Below are positions 21,068 to 31,998 of a DNA stretch of 64,000 nt, piece after piece. The stretch spans positions 130,890 to 194,889 of the forward strand of contig CAUJNA010000578.1 of assembly GCA_963377175.1 (NCBI GenBank), given 5' to 3'. Position numbers and translations under genes: made by a program. Every line of letters begins with the position of its first letter. The stretch's first letter is position 1. A model generated the notes under the pieces. The model was not told where the DNA came from, ran no database searches, and saw only the letters and a list, made by a program, of their open reading frames with translations. This DNA comes from Effrenium voratum. Taxonomy: Eukaryota; Sar; Dinophyceae; Suessiales; Symbiodiniaceae.

Positions 21068-21644
21068 GATCCTTGTCTATCACAAAGATGGAGGTCCTCT
21101 CCTCAACTCCCTCGGAATTCTTCCGCGTGATCGCATCCCGGGATGCACACAATTGCTTCCCGTGTCCGTTGTTGTAGAACTGTGCTGCCTGATCCACTGT
21201 CATGCTCACGAAGCCCACGTGGGATAGCTCTTTCTTCAGCTTGGAATATGCAAGTTCCCGTATAATCGTGGTCATGGCCTGAACATTGTTGACGTCCACC
21301 ATGAGATGCTGAAGATCCGGGATCGCAATCACGCATTCTGCGAAAAGTCGCGTATACAGCTTCCTCCCTTCAGTTGATCTCACAACACCGTTCGTGTCCG
21401 CATTCCAGTTCGCGCAACAGTTCACGCAAGAAGTGGGATTGTACTTTGAGTTTGACCCGAGCACCTTCGACTTGTTCATCTGCATCTCCTTCACGCAAAG
21501 TTCGCAGATTAACTCACTGAGCTCGGTGACCGTATACCATCGAAGACGTTGATCGCTGACATCGATGTTCCCAAACGCATCTCGTCCGCCGTGTCCTTCA
21601 TTCTGCCGTTCTTGTCTCCGTTTCGATTGAGCAGTGAAGGCCAT
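21009..21644 (-). CDS. middle part of the same multicopy ORF; Cys-rich module
   Basis: The 211-residue frame contains RWYTVTELSELICELCVKEM and TSCVNCCANW (two Cys pairs, possible zinc ribbon), followed by GFVSMTVDQAAQFYNNGHGK. I recall a similar 'MTVDQ..QFY.NG.GK' segment in multicopy dinoflagellate predicted proteins. It precedes the Tpt1-like part on the same strand and joins it by a frameshift, so the two are pieces of one protein. No function is assigned. Confidence 0.4.
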   Translation of the reverse strand: MAFTAQSKRRQERQNEGHGGRDAFGNIDVSDQRLRWYTVTELSELICELCVKEMQMNKSKVLGSNSKYNPTSCVNCCANWNADTNGVVRSTEGRKLYTRLFAECVIAIPDLQHLMVDVNNVQAMTTIIRELAYSKLKKELSHVGFVSMTVDQAAQFYNNGHGKQLCASRDAITRKNSEGVEERTSIFVIDKDLGNVAYSSWIKSVLDQGTM

Positions 21645-21745
21645 GGAAAGCTACGTCGCGATTCACGCGCACCACAACCAAGCCCTTGCACGTGATGACG
21701 AGGTCGGATATCGTCTTTTGCAAGGAGTCAATGATGGGGTGGCGG

Positions 21746-22219
21746 TCACCTGCCTCTCATGCACACCCAGTCATAGAGCGACATCCAAATGTGCACCGAC
21801 ACAGGTGAGTCATCCATGTCTCGCCTCCGTCGTTCGACGATGAGCTTTTCCAGTTTCTGCAATCGGGAGATGATGCTCATCGTATCTGCGGACGAGGAGA
21901 CTTGCTCACTCGAACCGTAGTACGATTTCTCCTCGATGTTTGTCCATCCCTGTTCGTTGACCATCATCTGGAAGGTCTTCGTGCTCCCTTTTGCATTGAC
22001 AACCAGGACCAAGAAGCTCTTCTTCTGAATCATCATGTCGCGTATCGTTGCCCCACCAATGGGGCCCCTTTTCTGCTCCTTGATGATCCGGATCAACCGT
22101 CCAGGTGCGTTGTCTGGGTTCTTCTCTGCCTGTATCAACGCGTTGATGGCTTTGGCGCCCGGCGTCCAGTAATCAAGCATCCTGTTTGGGCACACATGAA
22201 AGCATACAGCTGAAGCCAT
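21746..22219 (-). CDS. upstream part of the same ORF block, unknown
   Basis: The 157-residue frame reads TPGAKAINALIQAEKNPDNA, IRIIKEQKRGPIGG and a sheet-like KSFLVLVVNAKGSTKTFQMM. It is separated from the preceding frame by only a few bases, and the spacing and shared strand suggest one split coding unit. The family is not recognised. Confidence 0.3.
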   Translation of the reverse strand: MASAVCFHVCPNRMLDYWTPGAKAINALIQAEKNPDNAPGRLIRIIKEQKRGPIGGATIRDMMIQKKSFLVLVVNAKGSTKTFQMMVNEQGWTNIEEKSYYGSSEQVSSSADTMSIISRLQKLEKLIVERRRRDMDDSPVSVHIWMSLYDWVCMRGR

Positions 22220-22234
22220 GCCGCATTCCCTTTT

Positions 22235-23000
22235 TTAACATAGGAAAGAATGATCTTCTCTGCGCTGGTCTTCTCCTCTGAAATGTACCAGCGAAGAAGT
22301 CAGGCATCTCAGCATACACTCCCAATATGTCGCGTTCTTCCCATCTGCGAGACACGGCCCAAATACAGTTTGTATGATTGGGTACCCTGTGTTGGCGTCT
22401 ATGTTGAACTTCACGCTGACAGTTGCGCCACTCAGAGTAATACCCCCCTCGAATGAGGTGTATGTGTCGAGCCCAGCAGTTGGGTTGATGATCGTCCATC
22501 TGTCATCATCACCACCGGAGTTCATGCGGAATATGGAGTCGATGATCTCGTTGTCGATCTTGACGGCATCGCTTGCATGCGACCCCCCACTTGAAGCTCC
22601 CTGCTGGGGGACTGGCCCACCAGAGGTTTGGCTCCTTTGCCCGGAGCTCGACGCTGACTTCTGCTGTCGCTCTGTCTTCTGCGGCGGTTCCGTCTTCGAT
22701 GAACCCATTACCCACCACGTCGGCTCCTCTCCGATCGCGAAGTCCTCGGGGCCTCTCCAGTTCCCTGTCGGCTTCGTTAACGGTGCAGTAGGCGTTCTGG
22801 TAGAAGTCGATCACGTTGTCCTTCTCCGCCTTCTTTTCAATCTCCTTCAACCAGCTTACCCACTTGCGCCGATCTTGGTTCTCAGCGGCCCTGTCAGCCG
22901 CGTGTGGCGCCAAGCTGATGGAGTTGATGTTCATCGCAGGCAGCGCGGATTTGTAGATCATGTCGATACACCAGTTTCCTTGGTTTCCCGACCGGCACAA
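22235..23000 (-). CDS. N-terminal part of the ORF block following copia pol (two overlapping frames)
   Basis: Frame 22509-23000 begins NINSISLAPHAADRAAENQD and continues WVSWLKEIEKKAEKDNVIDF; frame 22235-22708 continues with a Ser/Gln-rich linker and DAVKIDNEIIDSIFRMNSGG, ITLSGATVSVKFNIDANTG, then YWECMLRCLTSSL. The first frame starts exactly where the copia pol frame ends (TKETG), so it may be a downstream extension of pol or a separate gene. No family recognised. Confidence 0.3.
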
Positions 23001-25390
23001 GGTCCATGTTCATGGTTTCCATTACACTTCTTGGACAATGAGCTGCCAAGGTCAAAGTTCCACGAAATAACTCTCCATGGTTTCTTGATTGGCATGGGTT
23101 TCTTCGCATACCTTTGCTTCAAGCCATAGCGACACCCATCAAACTCATGACTAATGCCATCATGAACAACCTCATGCAGTCTCTCATCCTTCCAATAATC
23201 GCAACTTCCAGGCAACTCAAACAAAATCGCAGCTCGTTTCGTCATGGCATGCCGTTTGATTTCAACGAACCGTTCAAACAATTTCCAAAATTCCTTCTGT
23301 TTGGCCTCGATTTTCTCTGCGGTGTCAACTCCGCGAGTCTTGTTGAGGCGTGCCCATGATGATCCCCCCGTGCAAGGCCCGGCGAAGAACAACAAATCGG
23401 AAGGTTTAGTAAGCACATGTCTGGCGATTCTCCCCCCGTACTCGCTCAGTAAGTCATCGACCAAAGTGATGGTGACGACCTGCGGCCCGTTCTGGCGGGC
23501 AAGGGCAGTGAACCAGTTACGCGGTTCGGAACATGCCATCAGCACAATAGGCCGAGCCAAGTCAACACTGTATAATGTGACGACTGTGCGAGTTCTCATA
23601 CCAGGAAGCGAGACATGCGCCGGAGCGCGAAGCACACCACCGTCATGTTTAACCATCGCGAGCTCAATACCCGGCGCTAACTGTGGTTTGTGCTTCACCG
23701 CAATGCGATATGGAACAAAACAACGACCAGGAACAAGTTGCTCATGACTGATATGCAAACAACGCATAAGCAGCTTCAACCGGAGCAAAGTTTCCAAAGC
23801 AAGGTCATTGACACATTTTAATTCAATGCGCTCGTTCGACAGTTCTTCAACGAATGCGGCCAGCACGGACTGCATGTCAACATCCCCGGACCCGACATGA
23901 ATTGGTCGTGGTCGTGGAGATTGCTCCTGCGCCGGTACAGCAACCGGTACGGGATGAAACTGCCAAACTGCGCGTTCAACCCACCCATCAATCCGCTCAC
24001 ACTGTAATCCAGGGTCAACCCTGTCCTCAACCTTGAGCCATGACCCGTTCCTCAGAAACCAAGTGGAACGAAGCCACTTGCTCCCGAATGGTGTCATAAC
24101 CGCGAGTGGAGGTTTCACACGCATCAATCTGGGTCCTTTAGCAACGACAACCGGATCATGCCCTTCATGCTCATGCAGTCCTTCTTTGGATGTCAATCCG
24201 GACCACCACAGGTCCGGGGGCATGATCGGAATGTGTGTGTACGGAAATGTGGGAACTCCGTCAACCGTTCCCGAAGCGGTCTGCATGGTCCCTTTTATGG
24301 GATCACACGTAGGTGTGAGCGCCTTTAGGGTATCCGGGTCAGACAGCAAGCTCGGGTCGAGTAGACCAATCTGCAAACATGCATGCTTCCATTTGCGTCC
24401 ATCATTGAACGCCTTGGTGTAGATGTCAGCCGCCATTCTGTCGGTGACCTCATACGCCAAATACATGTAATCACGTGTGAACATCTCATGCATCCACGAA
24501 ATGCAAACACCATGGCTTCTCTCAAGGTGGCGCATCGTGGGGTTTCTCCCCGATCGCACGACACCGATCATAGCCTTGTTATCGTCATAGAACACAAAGT
24601 TCGGTGACTTCTTGAGAATCCGCTGCAACAACTTTAGAGCAGGCATACCCATCGCTCTCATGGCAACATCGGCCGCAACTATTTCGGCCTCAGGAGTTGA
24701 GTGACTCACACAACCCTGTCTTTTTGAGCTGCCAGACAACGGAAACCGAGTATTAGGCCCTTGTATATTCAAGTGTCCACCAGAGGTGGAACGTAGCGAG
24801 TCGACACATCCTGCAAAGTCAGCGTCCGCATACAAGGCCAAGTGCACATCATCCATGGAGTCTCCGACCCAACCGACCATGCGCCAATGTTTCGTATGAT
24901 GTACATAGCACATCAAATGATGCAAACCCCGATCATCGGAGTCAGTCCACCTGTGCACATTCCGTGCCAGGCGATTCACTTGCCGCAACAAATCGAAGCG
25001 GGCAATCCGCGCACCGTACAGCAACTTCATTAGTACGCTAGCGGCATGCGGAGCAAGGTGTCCACGCACGGGCTCCTTCATGGCCAACTCAGGAGTCCCT
25101 CCCCGCTGGTCCGGCGCTGTGGCAGAACCGTCGGTGGGCACAAGATTGTTACACCAATTGCACACGACTGACGGCCCCTCTTTGGCAGGCTTCCGTGAGA
25201 CGTGATTCTTTGTTTCTTCATGCAACTCAGGAGTGACAACCTTATTCAACTTTACATCGCCCGCCACCTCAAGATAGCGGTCGACACAGGAACGTAGGAA
25301 CTGTTCCATGTCATAGGTCACCGTTGTGACTCGGTGTCCGTTCCCGAGAGTGACGTGCATCCAGACCGATTGCATCGACAGACATCTCAA
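22958..25390 (-). pseudogene. copia pol 3' part: RT tail, RNase H and a 'GPCTGG' C-terminal domain
   Basis: This 810-residue frame starts with a thumb/connection segment (ARIARFDLLRQVNRLARNVH) typical of the region just before copia RNase H. RNase H follows at about residues 185-330: LALYADADFAGCVDSLRSTS, CVSHSTPEAEIVAADVAMRA, FYDDNKAMIGVVRSG and MAADIYTKAFNDGRKW, with the catalytic D/E/D positions visible. From about residue 560 there is a further domain with FFAGPCTGGSSWARLNK, RAAILFELPGSCDYWKDERL and FDGCRYGLKQRYAKKPMP. I recall similar tails on dinoflagellate copia polyproteins. The PC motif and an acidic motif resemble a Rossmann-type methyltransferase, which is inference. The RT active site is not present. 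Confidence 0.7.
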
Positions 25391-25519
25391 TCCCCTCCAG
25401 AGTCTCGTTGGCAGCCTTGTACTTCTGTTGTATTGGGAATGTCAGAGGTGACTTGAGAATCATCCTCTCCGTCTGATGTGGCATTCTCAATCGAGGTGGA
25501 ACCTTTGCTTTCTTGATGT

Positions 25520-26249
25520 TCAACTCTGCCCCCCTCTTGGTTCGAATTTCTCCCTCTTCTCTCCTCGTGCTTCACTCGGCTTGAAGTCTACTAGCGCACC
25601 AAAAGGTATCTTCTCGCCTTTGAACTCCTCGCCACGCAGCCTCATCCAAGCGCTCGATCCATTCACTTCTTCAATGTTCATAAGATGGCACAGCGTGGTG
25701 ATGGCCTGCACCCAGTAGCACGTGGGTAGACCGGCATGTACAAGACAAGCCGAGGTCTGGTCAATGATGAATTGGTTTGTTCTCTCAGCCAGGGAATTAT
25801 TCTGCGGTCGCCCAGGTAGCGACAGGTCGTGGTTCAGTTTCAGCTCCACGCATGCATTGATCAGTTCCGGGCCATCATCCGAGTATACCTGCTTGATCTT
25901 CCTCCTCCCGCAGAAGTGCTTGATGGCTCTGACAACGGAGTCAGTGTCTCTTCTCGCAGTTGGATAAGCCATGATAATTCCGGTATATATGTCCCGAATA
26001 ATGAGCGCATACCTGCCTTCCACTTCATGATCTCCTGACGCCGTCACAAAGTCGAACGTCACCAGGTCCCCGAACATCTTCACCTCCCTCTTGAAGGCCC
26101 CCGTTCGTGATCTGAAGTGTCTCATCTTTGCCTTGACGCATGATTCGCAGAAATGGGTTTCGATACCTGTGTGTAAGCAAATGAGCAATGGAGTTGGCGT
26201 CCCTCTTGAGGACTCCCACTTTCCTCTTTATTGAAGACCCTTCGTACAC
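25520..26249 (-). pseudogene. copia integrase
   Basis: The zinc-binding HHCC is split over two frames: DANSIAHLLTH in 26025-26249 and FCESCVKAKMRH in 25520-26188. The catalytic core follows in the second frame: FGDLVTFDFVTASGD (first Asp), QVYSDDGPELINA (second Asp) and NNSLAERTNQFIID (Glu). It ends at FKPSEARGEKREKFEPRGG, a usual integrase C-terminal motif, after which normal pol sequence is lost. This is the enzyme that inserts cDNA into chromosomes; the frame breaks at both ends make it inactive. Confidence 0.75.
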
Positions 26250-26303
26250 ATCAACTTCAATTCCGGCATCTGGATCATCCTCATCAACCTCTTCCTCGTT
26301 AGC

Positions 26304-26922
26304 TTAGGCATCACCATGTCGACATGGGACTGGCCCAACGTCTACAGGTATTTCCTCAGCTACAGGAGGCGGACGTACCGGACCGGCTCCTCCGGGTGGC
26401 CCGAAATCGAACGCACCATCATGGCGCTCACCCTCGACCTCTGCGGATTCACCGACAGCGGCGGGTGCGACCTCGTTGTCATCATCGCCATCCCGATCTG
26501 CCTCATCGTTCGTTACCATTGCCAATACTTCCGAAAAGTGCTCCTTGAGGTCATCTACCGTAGGGCGATGCCTGTTACTCCGAAGCTTACCATCACTCAC
26601 GAGGTATGGGATGTCGTCCTTGGCTTGTAAGTGCACGAATCCCTGCTTCGGTGTAACCATGAAAGGTAGTTTACCAGGCATCCAGTGAAATGCATAACCC
26701 ATCTTCATGCATCTCCTCGTCCACGACTATCTTGGCCACGTCGGATGTGGACGTGGAACCATTTGCGGTCTGGAACACAATCTCATCATCATCCTTCACA
26801 ATATCGACACCCAGGCTCTTTGCCTTGGCTCGTCCAATGAGATCATGACCACATCCGGTGTCCATCAACCATTTCACCCGTTTGCTAATGCACGTTGACA
26901 TTGCGAACACATTCCTCGGCAA
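26304..26922 (-). pseudogene. copia aspartic protease
   Basis: Frame 26671-26922 carries KRVKWLMDTGCGHDLIG, an aspartic protease active site with DTG followed by Cys-Gly, then FQTANGSTSTSDVAKI. Frame 26304-26708 continues with MKMGYAFHWMPGKLPF and KDDIPYLVSDGK, the usual second half in this element type. The join near 26690 needs a frameshift. The acidic linker to integrase (RDGDDDNEVAPA) follows. Confidence 0.65.
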
Positions 26923-26931
26923 ACCATGCTG

Positions 26932-27609
26932 TTACGATTCCTTGATCTCCTCCTTGTTCCGATCATATTCGAACATTATGGTGCTCTCCTTGGTTACTGG
27001 GAAGTAGTGTTTCCTGTATATGTCGTCTACCACCTCTCTCAGTATTTTCGCTCTTATCAATGATCGTTGGACTTGATAGGCTGATAATTCTCGATGATCA
27101 CTGCTCTTAAACTTCTTCTCGTCGACGTGTACGTACTGATAAGGCTCATTCTCATTGTCCTCATAGCCGTACCACTCCCCTTTTCGTTCCCATTGCCTTC
27201 TCTCGTCTTCGAGATAGGTGATCTCCCCATTCTCGTCGACATCGAGTACTTCCTTGAACCATACCATTTTCTCGGGGATCTCGGACTCGCCAGACCATCT
27301 TGATGATTCGCTCATTGCGTCGTCATCATGCTCGTGGTAGACAGTCTCGGCCTCATCCGGTTCGACCTGGTCAACGTCCTTCTTGAAGCTGACCTTTCCC
27401 GCAGGAGCCGATTGCTTCAAGACTATCGCAGGCATCGCGATGGCCCTTCTTGCAATAGCTGGCGCTGCGGCTTTGGCGGTAGCCTTCGACTTGGCCTGCG
27501 CCTTGTCGCTTGACGTTGCCGGAGCTGAACTGTTCTTGATGAGCTCGTGCCTATACTTGCAAGCACTCCCCTTGTCGCATTTTCCCTTCTGAAACGCGAA
27601 GCACTGCAC
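26932..27609 (-). pseudogene. gag-protease linker with CCCH zinc finger
   Basis: It begins CFAFQKGKCDKGSACKYRH, a Cys-Cys-Cys-His finger of the RNA-binding type, followed by an Ala/Lys-rich stretch and an acidic segment with YGYEDNENEPYQY and SAYQVQRSLIRAKILREVVD. The frame ends just before the protease. The sequence runs on from the preceding frame by a single-base shift at about 27600. Confidence 0.55.
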
Positions 27610-27708
27610 GCTCCATCATCCCTCTTTGGCGATGATGATCTGGACTTGGATTTACCTTTCCCTTTTCCTTTGGGCATGTTCTCCAGCTTGTGCTCCGTCT
27701 TCTTGCTG

Positions 27709-30537
27709 TGGGAAAATCTGCACTCATTCCCTTTTATGCATCCCTTCTCTGCCTTGAAGTGATACCAACATGGGTTATCTTTACCTCCGCCCGGACTCTT
27801 GCCTCTATCGCTGGCACCGTCGGACTTGCCGTTCTTGCCAGCGTGACCCTTTGCTTTGGCCTTTGGGAGTACAGGAGCAGCACCAGGTCCACTGGGTTTC
27901 CCCTCCTGCCTTTGCCACCCTGGTTCTCCTGTTTGCCAGTAGCCGGGGCTGCATCCCTGCCGCCCGACTTCATCATGGACTTGACCGATTTCTCCTTCAT
28001 GTCAAGCATCAGGTCCTCCCGATCCGCCTTAATTTGATGGTCGATCAGTGCCAACAAGAATTCGTACGTCTTTTGAGGATGCTTGTCCGGCAGCCTATGA
28101 TAGGCGTTGAGGCCGAACTCCATCTTCTTGCTCCCTTTGATCTTCCTGTAGAGAATATCTCTGAGAGCCAACCTGCTGGGTCTATCTTCGCTCCTCATCT
28201 TTAGCAGCAAATCATACCATTTGTTCCTGAATGTAACCAAATTCTTGTCTCCAGGAAAGTCAAGGTTGAGTAGGTGCTCGATGTGGAAGACAAGGTCCGT
28301 TCGATCAGATGTCCTGAATGATTGCATAACCAATGCCACCAACTCTCGTCCCTTCACGATCACCCCTTGTTGATGTCGTAGTTCCGAATGTCGCGTGGCG
28401 TCGAGGTACGCGTCTTTGGCTTCGTCAGGCGCTTGTTTTAACATGTTCTGCATGCCCATGGCCATTTTGATATCTATCGTAGCGAATCTGTCGCCGCCGG
28501 AGTCGCTCAGCAGGTTTAGGTCTGGGTTTAACCCAAGAGCCTGTTCCAACCATTTCGTCCATGTGTCAGTATCTGGATCTGCGCATGCGCTCAGAACATT
28601 CATCAGCAATTGCATCTTCCAGTTATCGAGTTGATGGATCTCTGGCCAAGCAGGAATAGACACCCTCTCGGCTTCTTTCCTCGAAATCCTCGGTCTTTCG
28701 CTCTTGATTTCTCGATCATCCCTCGATCTTCTGCGCCTCCTCCGTGTCCGATTGTCATCTTCTTCCTCTTCTTCTTCCTCGTCCTCTTCATCCTCTTCGT
28801 CGTCGTCATCCTCGTCCTCATCATCGGGTGGATCATCCGGAGGTCCTCCTCCGCCACCTGTGAGGCTCAACTGACGTCGACCTGCCCCTTGTTTGTTTCC
28901 ATTGGGCGAGAATCCACCGTAATCCAATGGGGGTGTAGTACCGTTGTTTCCCCCTCCATCACCACTACCACCAGTTGTAGTAACGGATTGTGGGACATGC
29001 CCAACAACCCCTTGCATCTGGGATAGGTGTACATCGATCATTGGATCACCAAAAGACGGAAAGAGAATCGAACCTGGCATTAGTGACGAATTAGGGATCA
29101 GATTCGATGATGATGACAGGAATAACCCAGTCACCCTCTTGTCTACCCTAGTCGAATCAGCTTGGGGTCCTCCCTCAGCGCGTTTCACTACTGCTCGTTC
29201 ACGATGTCCATCTTTACTGCTAGAGGCTTCCTGTGTCTCCAGCTTCTTGAGTGCTCGTAGTTCCTCATTGTCAGCATCGCGTTGACGAACAAAACTCTCT
29301 TCTTGCTTGAGCGTCGCCTCCCGATCCTTCAGTTGTCCCTGAAGTTCACGCATCTCCTCGAGGTACTCATCATACACTCCTTTAGTTGTCAATCTCCAGT
29401 ACTCGGCCTCCTTCGATTTCTCGTCCATCGTGCACCGCTCTTCTTGTTTTGCTTCTCTGACCTGGGCTAACTCCAAGATCGCATCTTGACGATGACTACC
29501 CTCGATAGCAATCATCTGGTCCTTCTTCAACACGTCGGATTCGTACTGCTTGACGATCTCTTCCTTCTCGCGAAGTAAGCACTCTGCTCTCTTCGATTCT
29601 TGCTCCGCGCATGTTGTAACGTCGTTCAGTCTCGCCATCAGCTGCTCCCTGGAGTCCTCCATAGAGTACGTCTCGGGGCGTTTGACGAGTGCGTGCTCCA
29701 ACTGTGATTTTAGACTTTGGACCATCTCCTCCTCGAACTTCTCGATAGATGTAGACGATTCAATACCTCTAATCTGTTGCTGATAAACTGATATTTGTTG
29801 TGAAGCCTCACGGTGTATCTGATTTGCACGTGTAGCTGATTCCTGCGCGGCCGACTTCTCGCTTGCCATGTAGGATTTCACCACTGCAATCTCCCGCTTC
29901 TGCTCCATAATAGTTCCTTCAGCTTGTCTCATCTGTTGTATTATAACATTCGACTCCATGTCTTTCTTTTCCCCGTACTGATATGCGTTCATTTCCACCT
30001 TGCGCATCTGTTGGGCTTCCTCCTCAAACTTGCGCCATGCCTCAGCCATGTGGTGTTGGTGGTGACTCACAAGATGTCCCGACTGCTTGCTGGCAATCTC
30101 GCATCGTCTCTCCAGCTCCTGGATCCGGATGGTGCTCCCATAGTCTTCTTGATGAAGATTCGCCATTGCTGCCGACATTTCATCAAGTGTCTTTTGATAT
30201 TCCCCGATCTCCATCTCCATCTTGTTCTTTTCTTTAATCGCGGCGCGAAACTCTGCACTGGTGGGTGATTTAGACCTCCCACCTTTTGATGTTGACCTCA
30301 CGCCCTTCTGCGATGTCCGTGGTGTCGCAGGCGAAGATGATGATCTTCTCGGCGGGGATTCTCTTTGCTTCGACTCCTGACGAACATCGATCTGCTTCCA
30401 TGATCTTGTAGGAGTGGATATGTCGCTGAATAGCGCGGATCCTCCGCTCCCACCGCAGGAAGAGCCATCAATCCATTGGATCCCTCTGAGCTGTCGTTGC
30501 CAAAAGTTGCAGTACTTGGGCTCGCTGAAGATGCCAT
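27709..30537 (-). pseudogene. copia gag: long coiled coil plus capsid-like domain
   Basis: The 855-residue frame from 30301 is a Glu/Gln/Lys/Arg-rich coiled coil over roughly residues 10-370 (SREQLMARLNDVTTCAEQES), followed by a Gly/Pro hinge, a long Asp/Glu run and an Arg cluster. The capsid-like part then reads RVSIPAWPEIHQLDNWKMQL, SGGDRFATIDIKMAMGMQNM and SFRTSDRTDLVFHIEHLLNL. This layout is typical of dinoflagellate copia gag. Sense extends upstream to an ATG at 30537: KYCNFWQRQLRGIQWIDGSS is in the gag frame but one base out from the ATG frame, implying a 1-nt loss near 30518. A first CCCH finger (CWYHFKAEKGC...) lies at 27709-27771 in a shifted frame. Confidence 0.7.
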
Positions 30538-30799
30538 TGTACTGTGTAGGTTATTGTTCCTTTATTGTCCCTGTACCCGCAATAAACCAGCTGTCTCTCT
30601 GTCCAGTGTAGAGCTTGTCGTTACGGCTGATAACCTGTCAAGAGACGGCAAGGTGACGTCCCGTGGGACGCTGTCCACCGAACCCTCCAGCTGTAAATAC
30701 CAACCACGTAGAAAGGTGTATACGGTCAAACCGTTATAGCCGAACCCGTGTAAATGTTGTAAGGGAGAAGGAATAATAGTTACAACAGTGGTCCTGACA
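30538..30799 (-). repeat. possible 5' LTR and leader of the degraded copia
   Basis: Reading the minus strand, TGTCAGGACCACTGTTG at 30799 has the TG start expected of an LTR and lies about 260 bp upstream of the gag ATG. TGGTATTTACAGC at about 30695-30707 is a weak primer-binding-site candidate. No matching copy was found downstream, so the LTR assignment is unproven. Confidence 0.3.
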
Positions 30800-31390
30800 A
30801 ATGCAGCGCAAGCGAAGTGTTTTCCGCTCTCAATTGCCGATCACGTATGAACGCAGCTTCACATAAGATCTTGAACCTCACTTGTGACTTGAGCCAAATG
30901 GCAATCAATGGAACCTTGTAAGCTGAGTTGATACTAGGGAGCAGAGGGCAACTAATCACAGCAGTCTCTGAGAAAATAAACGGATGAAAAGCAAGCTTTG
31001 ACAAGTTCAACTGACTGATGGTCTTTCTCTCCCACACTGCTGAGTGTCCCGACGGTTCATTGTTGTAGAGCATGATGTCGTAGCCGGTGCGAGGTCGACG
31101 GGAAAACCCAAACAAAAACCATAACAACTGACAACAACAGAGACTTTGAAAATGATGAAATCTTAGACTGCTTCATAATGAAAAAATTGTAAAAAATGTG
31201 GAGAAAATTTAGGAAAATTCCCCACAATCCCCCTTGGTGTTTTGAACAAAATGGTTTGCTTGTTTACCTCCGCTCCCTCCTTCCGACTCCCGCCCCTTCC
31301 TTTTAAACTGCCCGGCCAGGCCTTGGCTTGACTGACCTAGGCTAGGTTTCCTACAATCGGGTCTGCTCTGATGTGTTCAAGGCCCTGGAC
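30800..31390. other. no supported gene
   Basis: The minus-strand frame 30780-31127 has no motif. 31130-31250 is A-rich (AAAAAATGTGGAGAAAATTT). Confidence 0.45.
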
Positions 31391-31902
31391 TCAAAGGCCG
31401 AACGAAACGACTTGGCAAACTGCAGCCCAGCAGCTCCAGAGGCGGAACTGCTGATTGATGACCGGCGGAAGGACAGGCGCTGCAGCCGGGCCGGACATGA
31501 ACAGCTTGCCATAGGCTGCAAGGGTGGCATTGCCAGAAACCTTGAAGCCGTTGTTTGCCCACGTAGTGATTTGCCCCGTGACCTTTTTGGCATCAGAGAA
31601 GATTTTGCTCGCGTGCTCATCGAGGGCAGCGATGCTGGCCTTCAAATCGGCAGCGGTGGCTTGCTGCTCTGGCACGCCACTCTCCTCCAGAACGCGCGCC
31701 ACTGTCGGCCACGCCTGCAGCTCCTTCACCTTGGCAGCGATGTCGCCCAGCTCCGACTCTCCTTTCACAGAGTTGACCGCCATCAGGTCCTTGATCAGGG
31801 ACTGCAACTTGACGGCAGTCGTTTGGTGCTCCTTAATGTCACCCATCTCCTTGGCCGCCGCGAGAAGCTGCTGCCAGAGCGTCCTTGGAACGCCGTGGCG
31901 CG
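31391..31902 (-). CDS. host-type helical protein exon, unknown
   Basis: After CTTCTAG (acceptor-like) the minus strand reads RHGVPRTLWQQLLAAAKEMG, then IKEHQTTAVKLQSLIKDLMA and ATAADLKASIAALDEHASKI, an alanine/lysine-rich helical protein with GC-rich third positions. The frame is open through VLPPVINQQF; the residues after that look non-coding, so a donor probably lies near 31435. The plus-strand frame in the same place is a shadow. It lies about 100 bp from, and in opposite orientation to, the exon at 31999. No family recognised. Confidence 0.45.
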
Positions 31903-31998
31903 CTAGAAGAAAAAGGGTCGGTCAAATGCTCAGAATAAAACACTGTGCTGTGTCACATGTGTCACATGATGAGTCAGGAATTTGTCAGTTGCTAAGGT

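Larger units (their letters stand above)
22958..30799 (-). mobile_element. degraded Ty1/copia-type retrotransposon lacking the RT core
   Basis: In order on the minus strand: a possible LTR edge, coiled-coil gag, two CCCH fingers, aspartic protease, integrase, then the end of the RT region, RNase H and an extra C-terminal domain. The integrase frame breaks at KFEPRG near 25530, and the next frame resumes at a segment just upstream of RNase H, so the catalytic RT (the xVDD region) is deleted. Frame breaks occur near 30518, 27900, 27600, 26690, 26180 and 25520. No second LTR was found at the 3' side, so the element is truncated or its 3' end has been replaced. Confidence 0.8.

Noticed and set aside
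20374..23747. Plus-strand frames across the copia and ORF block
   Set aside because: All are antisense to minus-strand frames with recognisable RNase H, integrase or Tpt1-like motifs.
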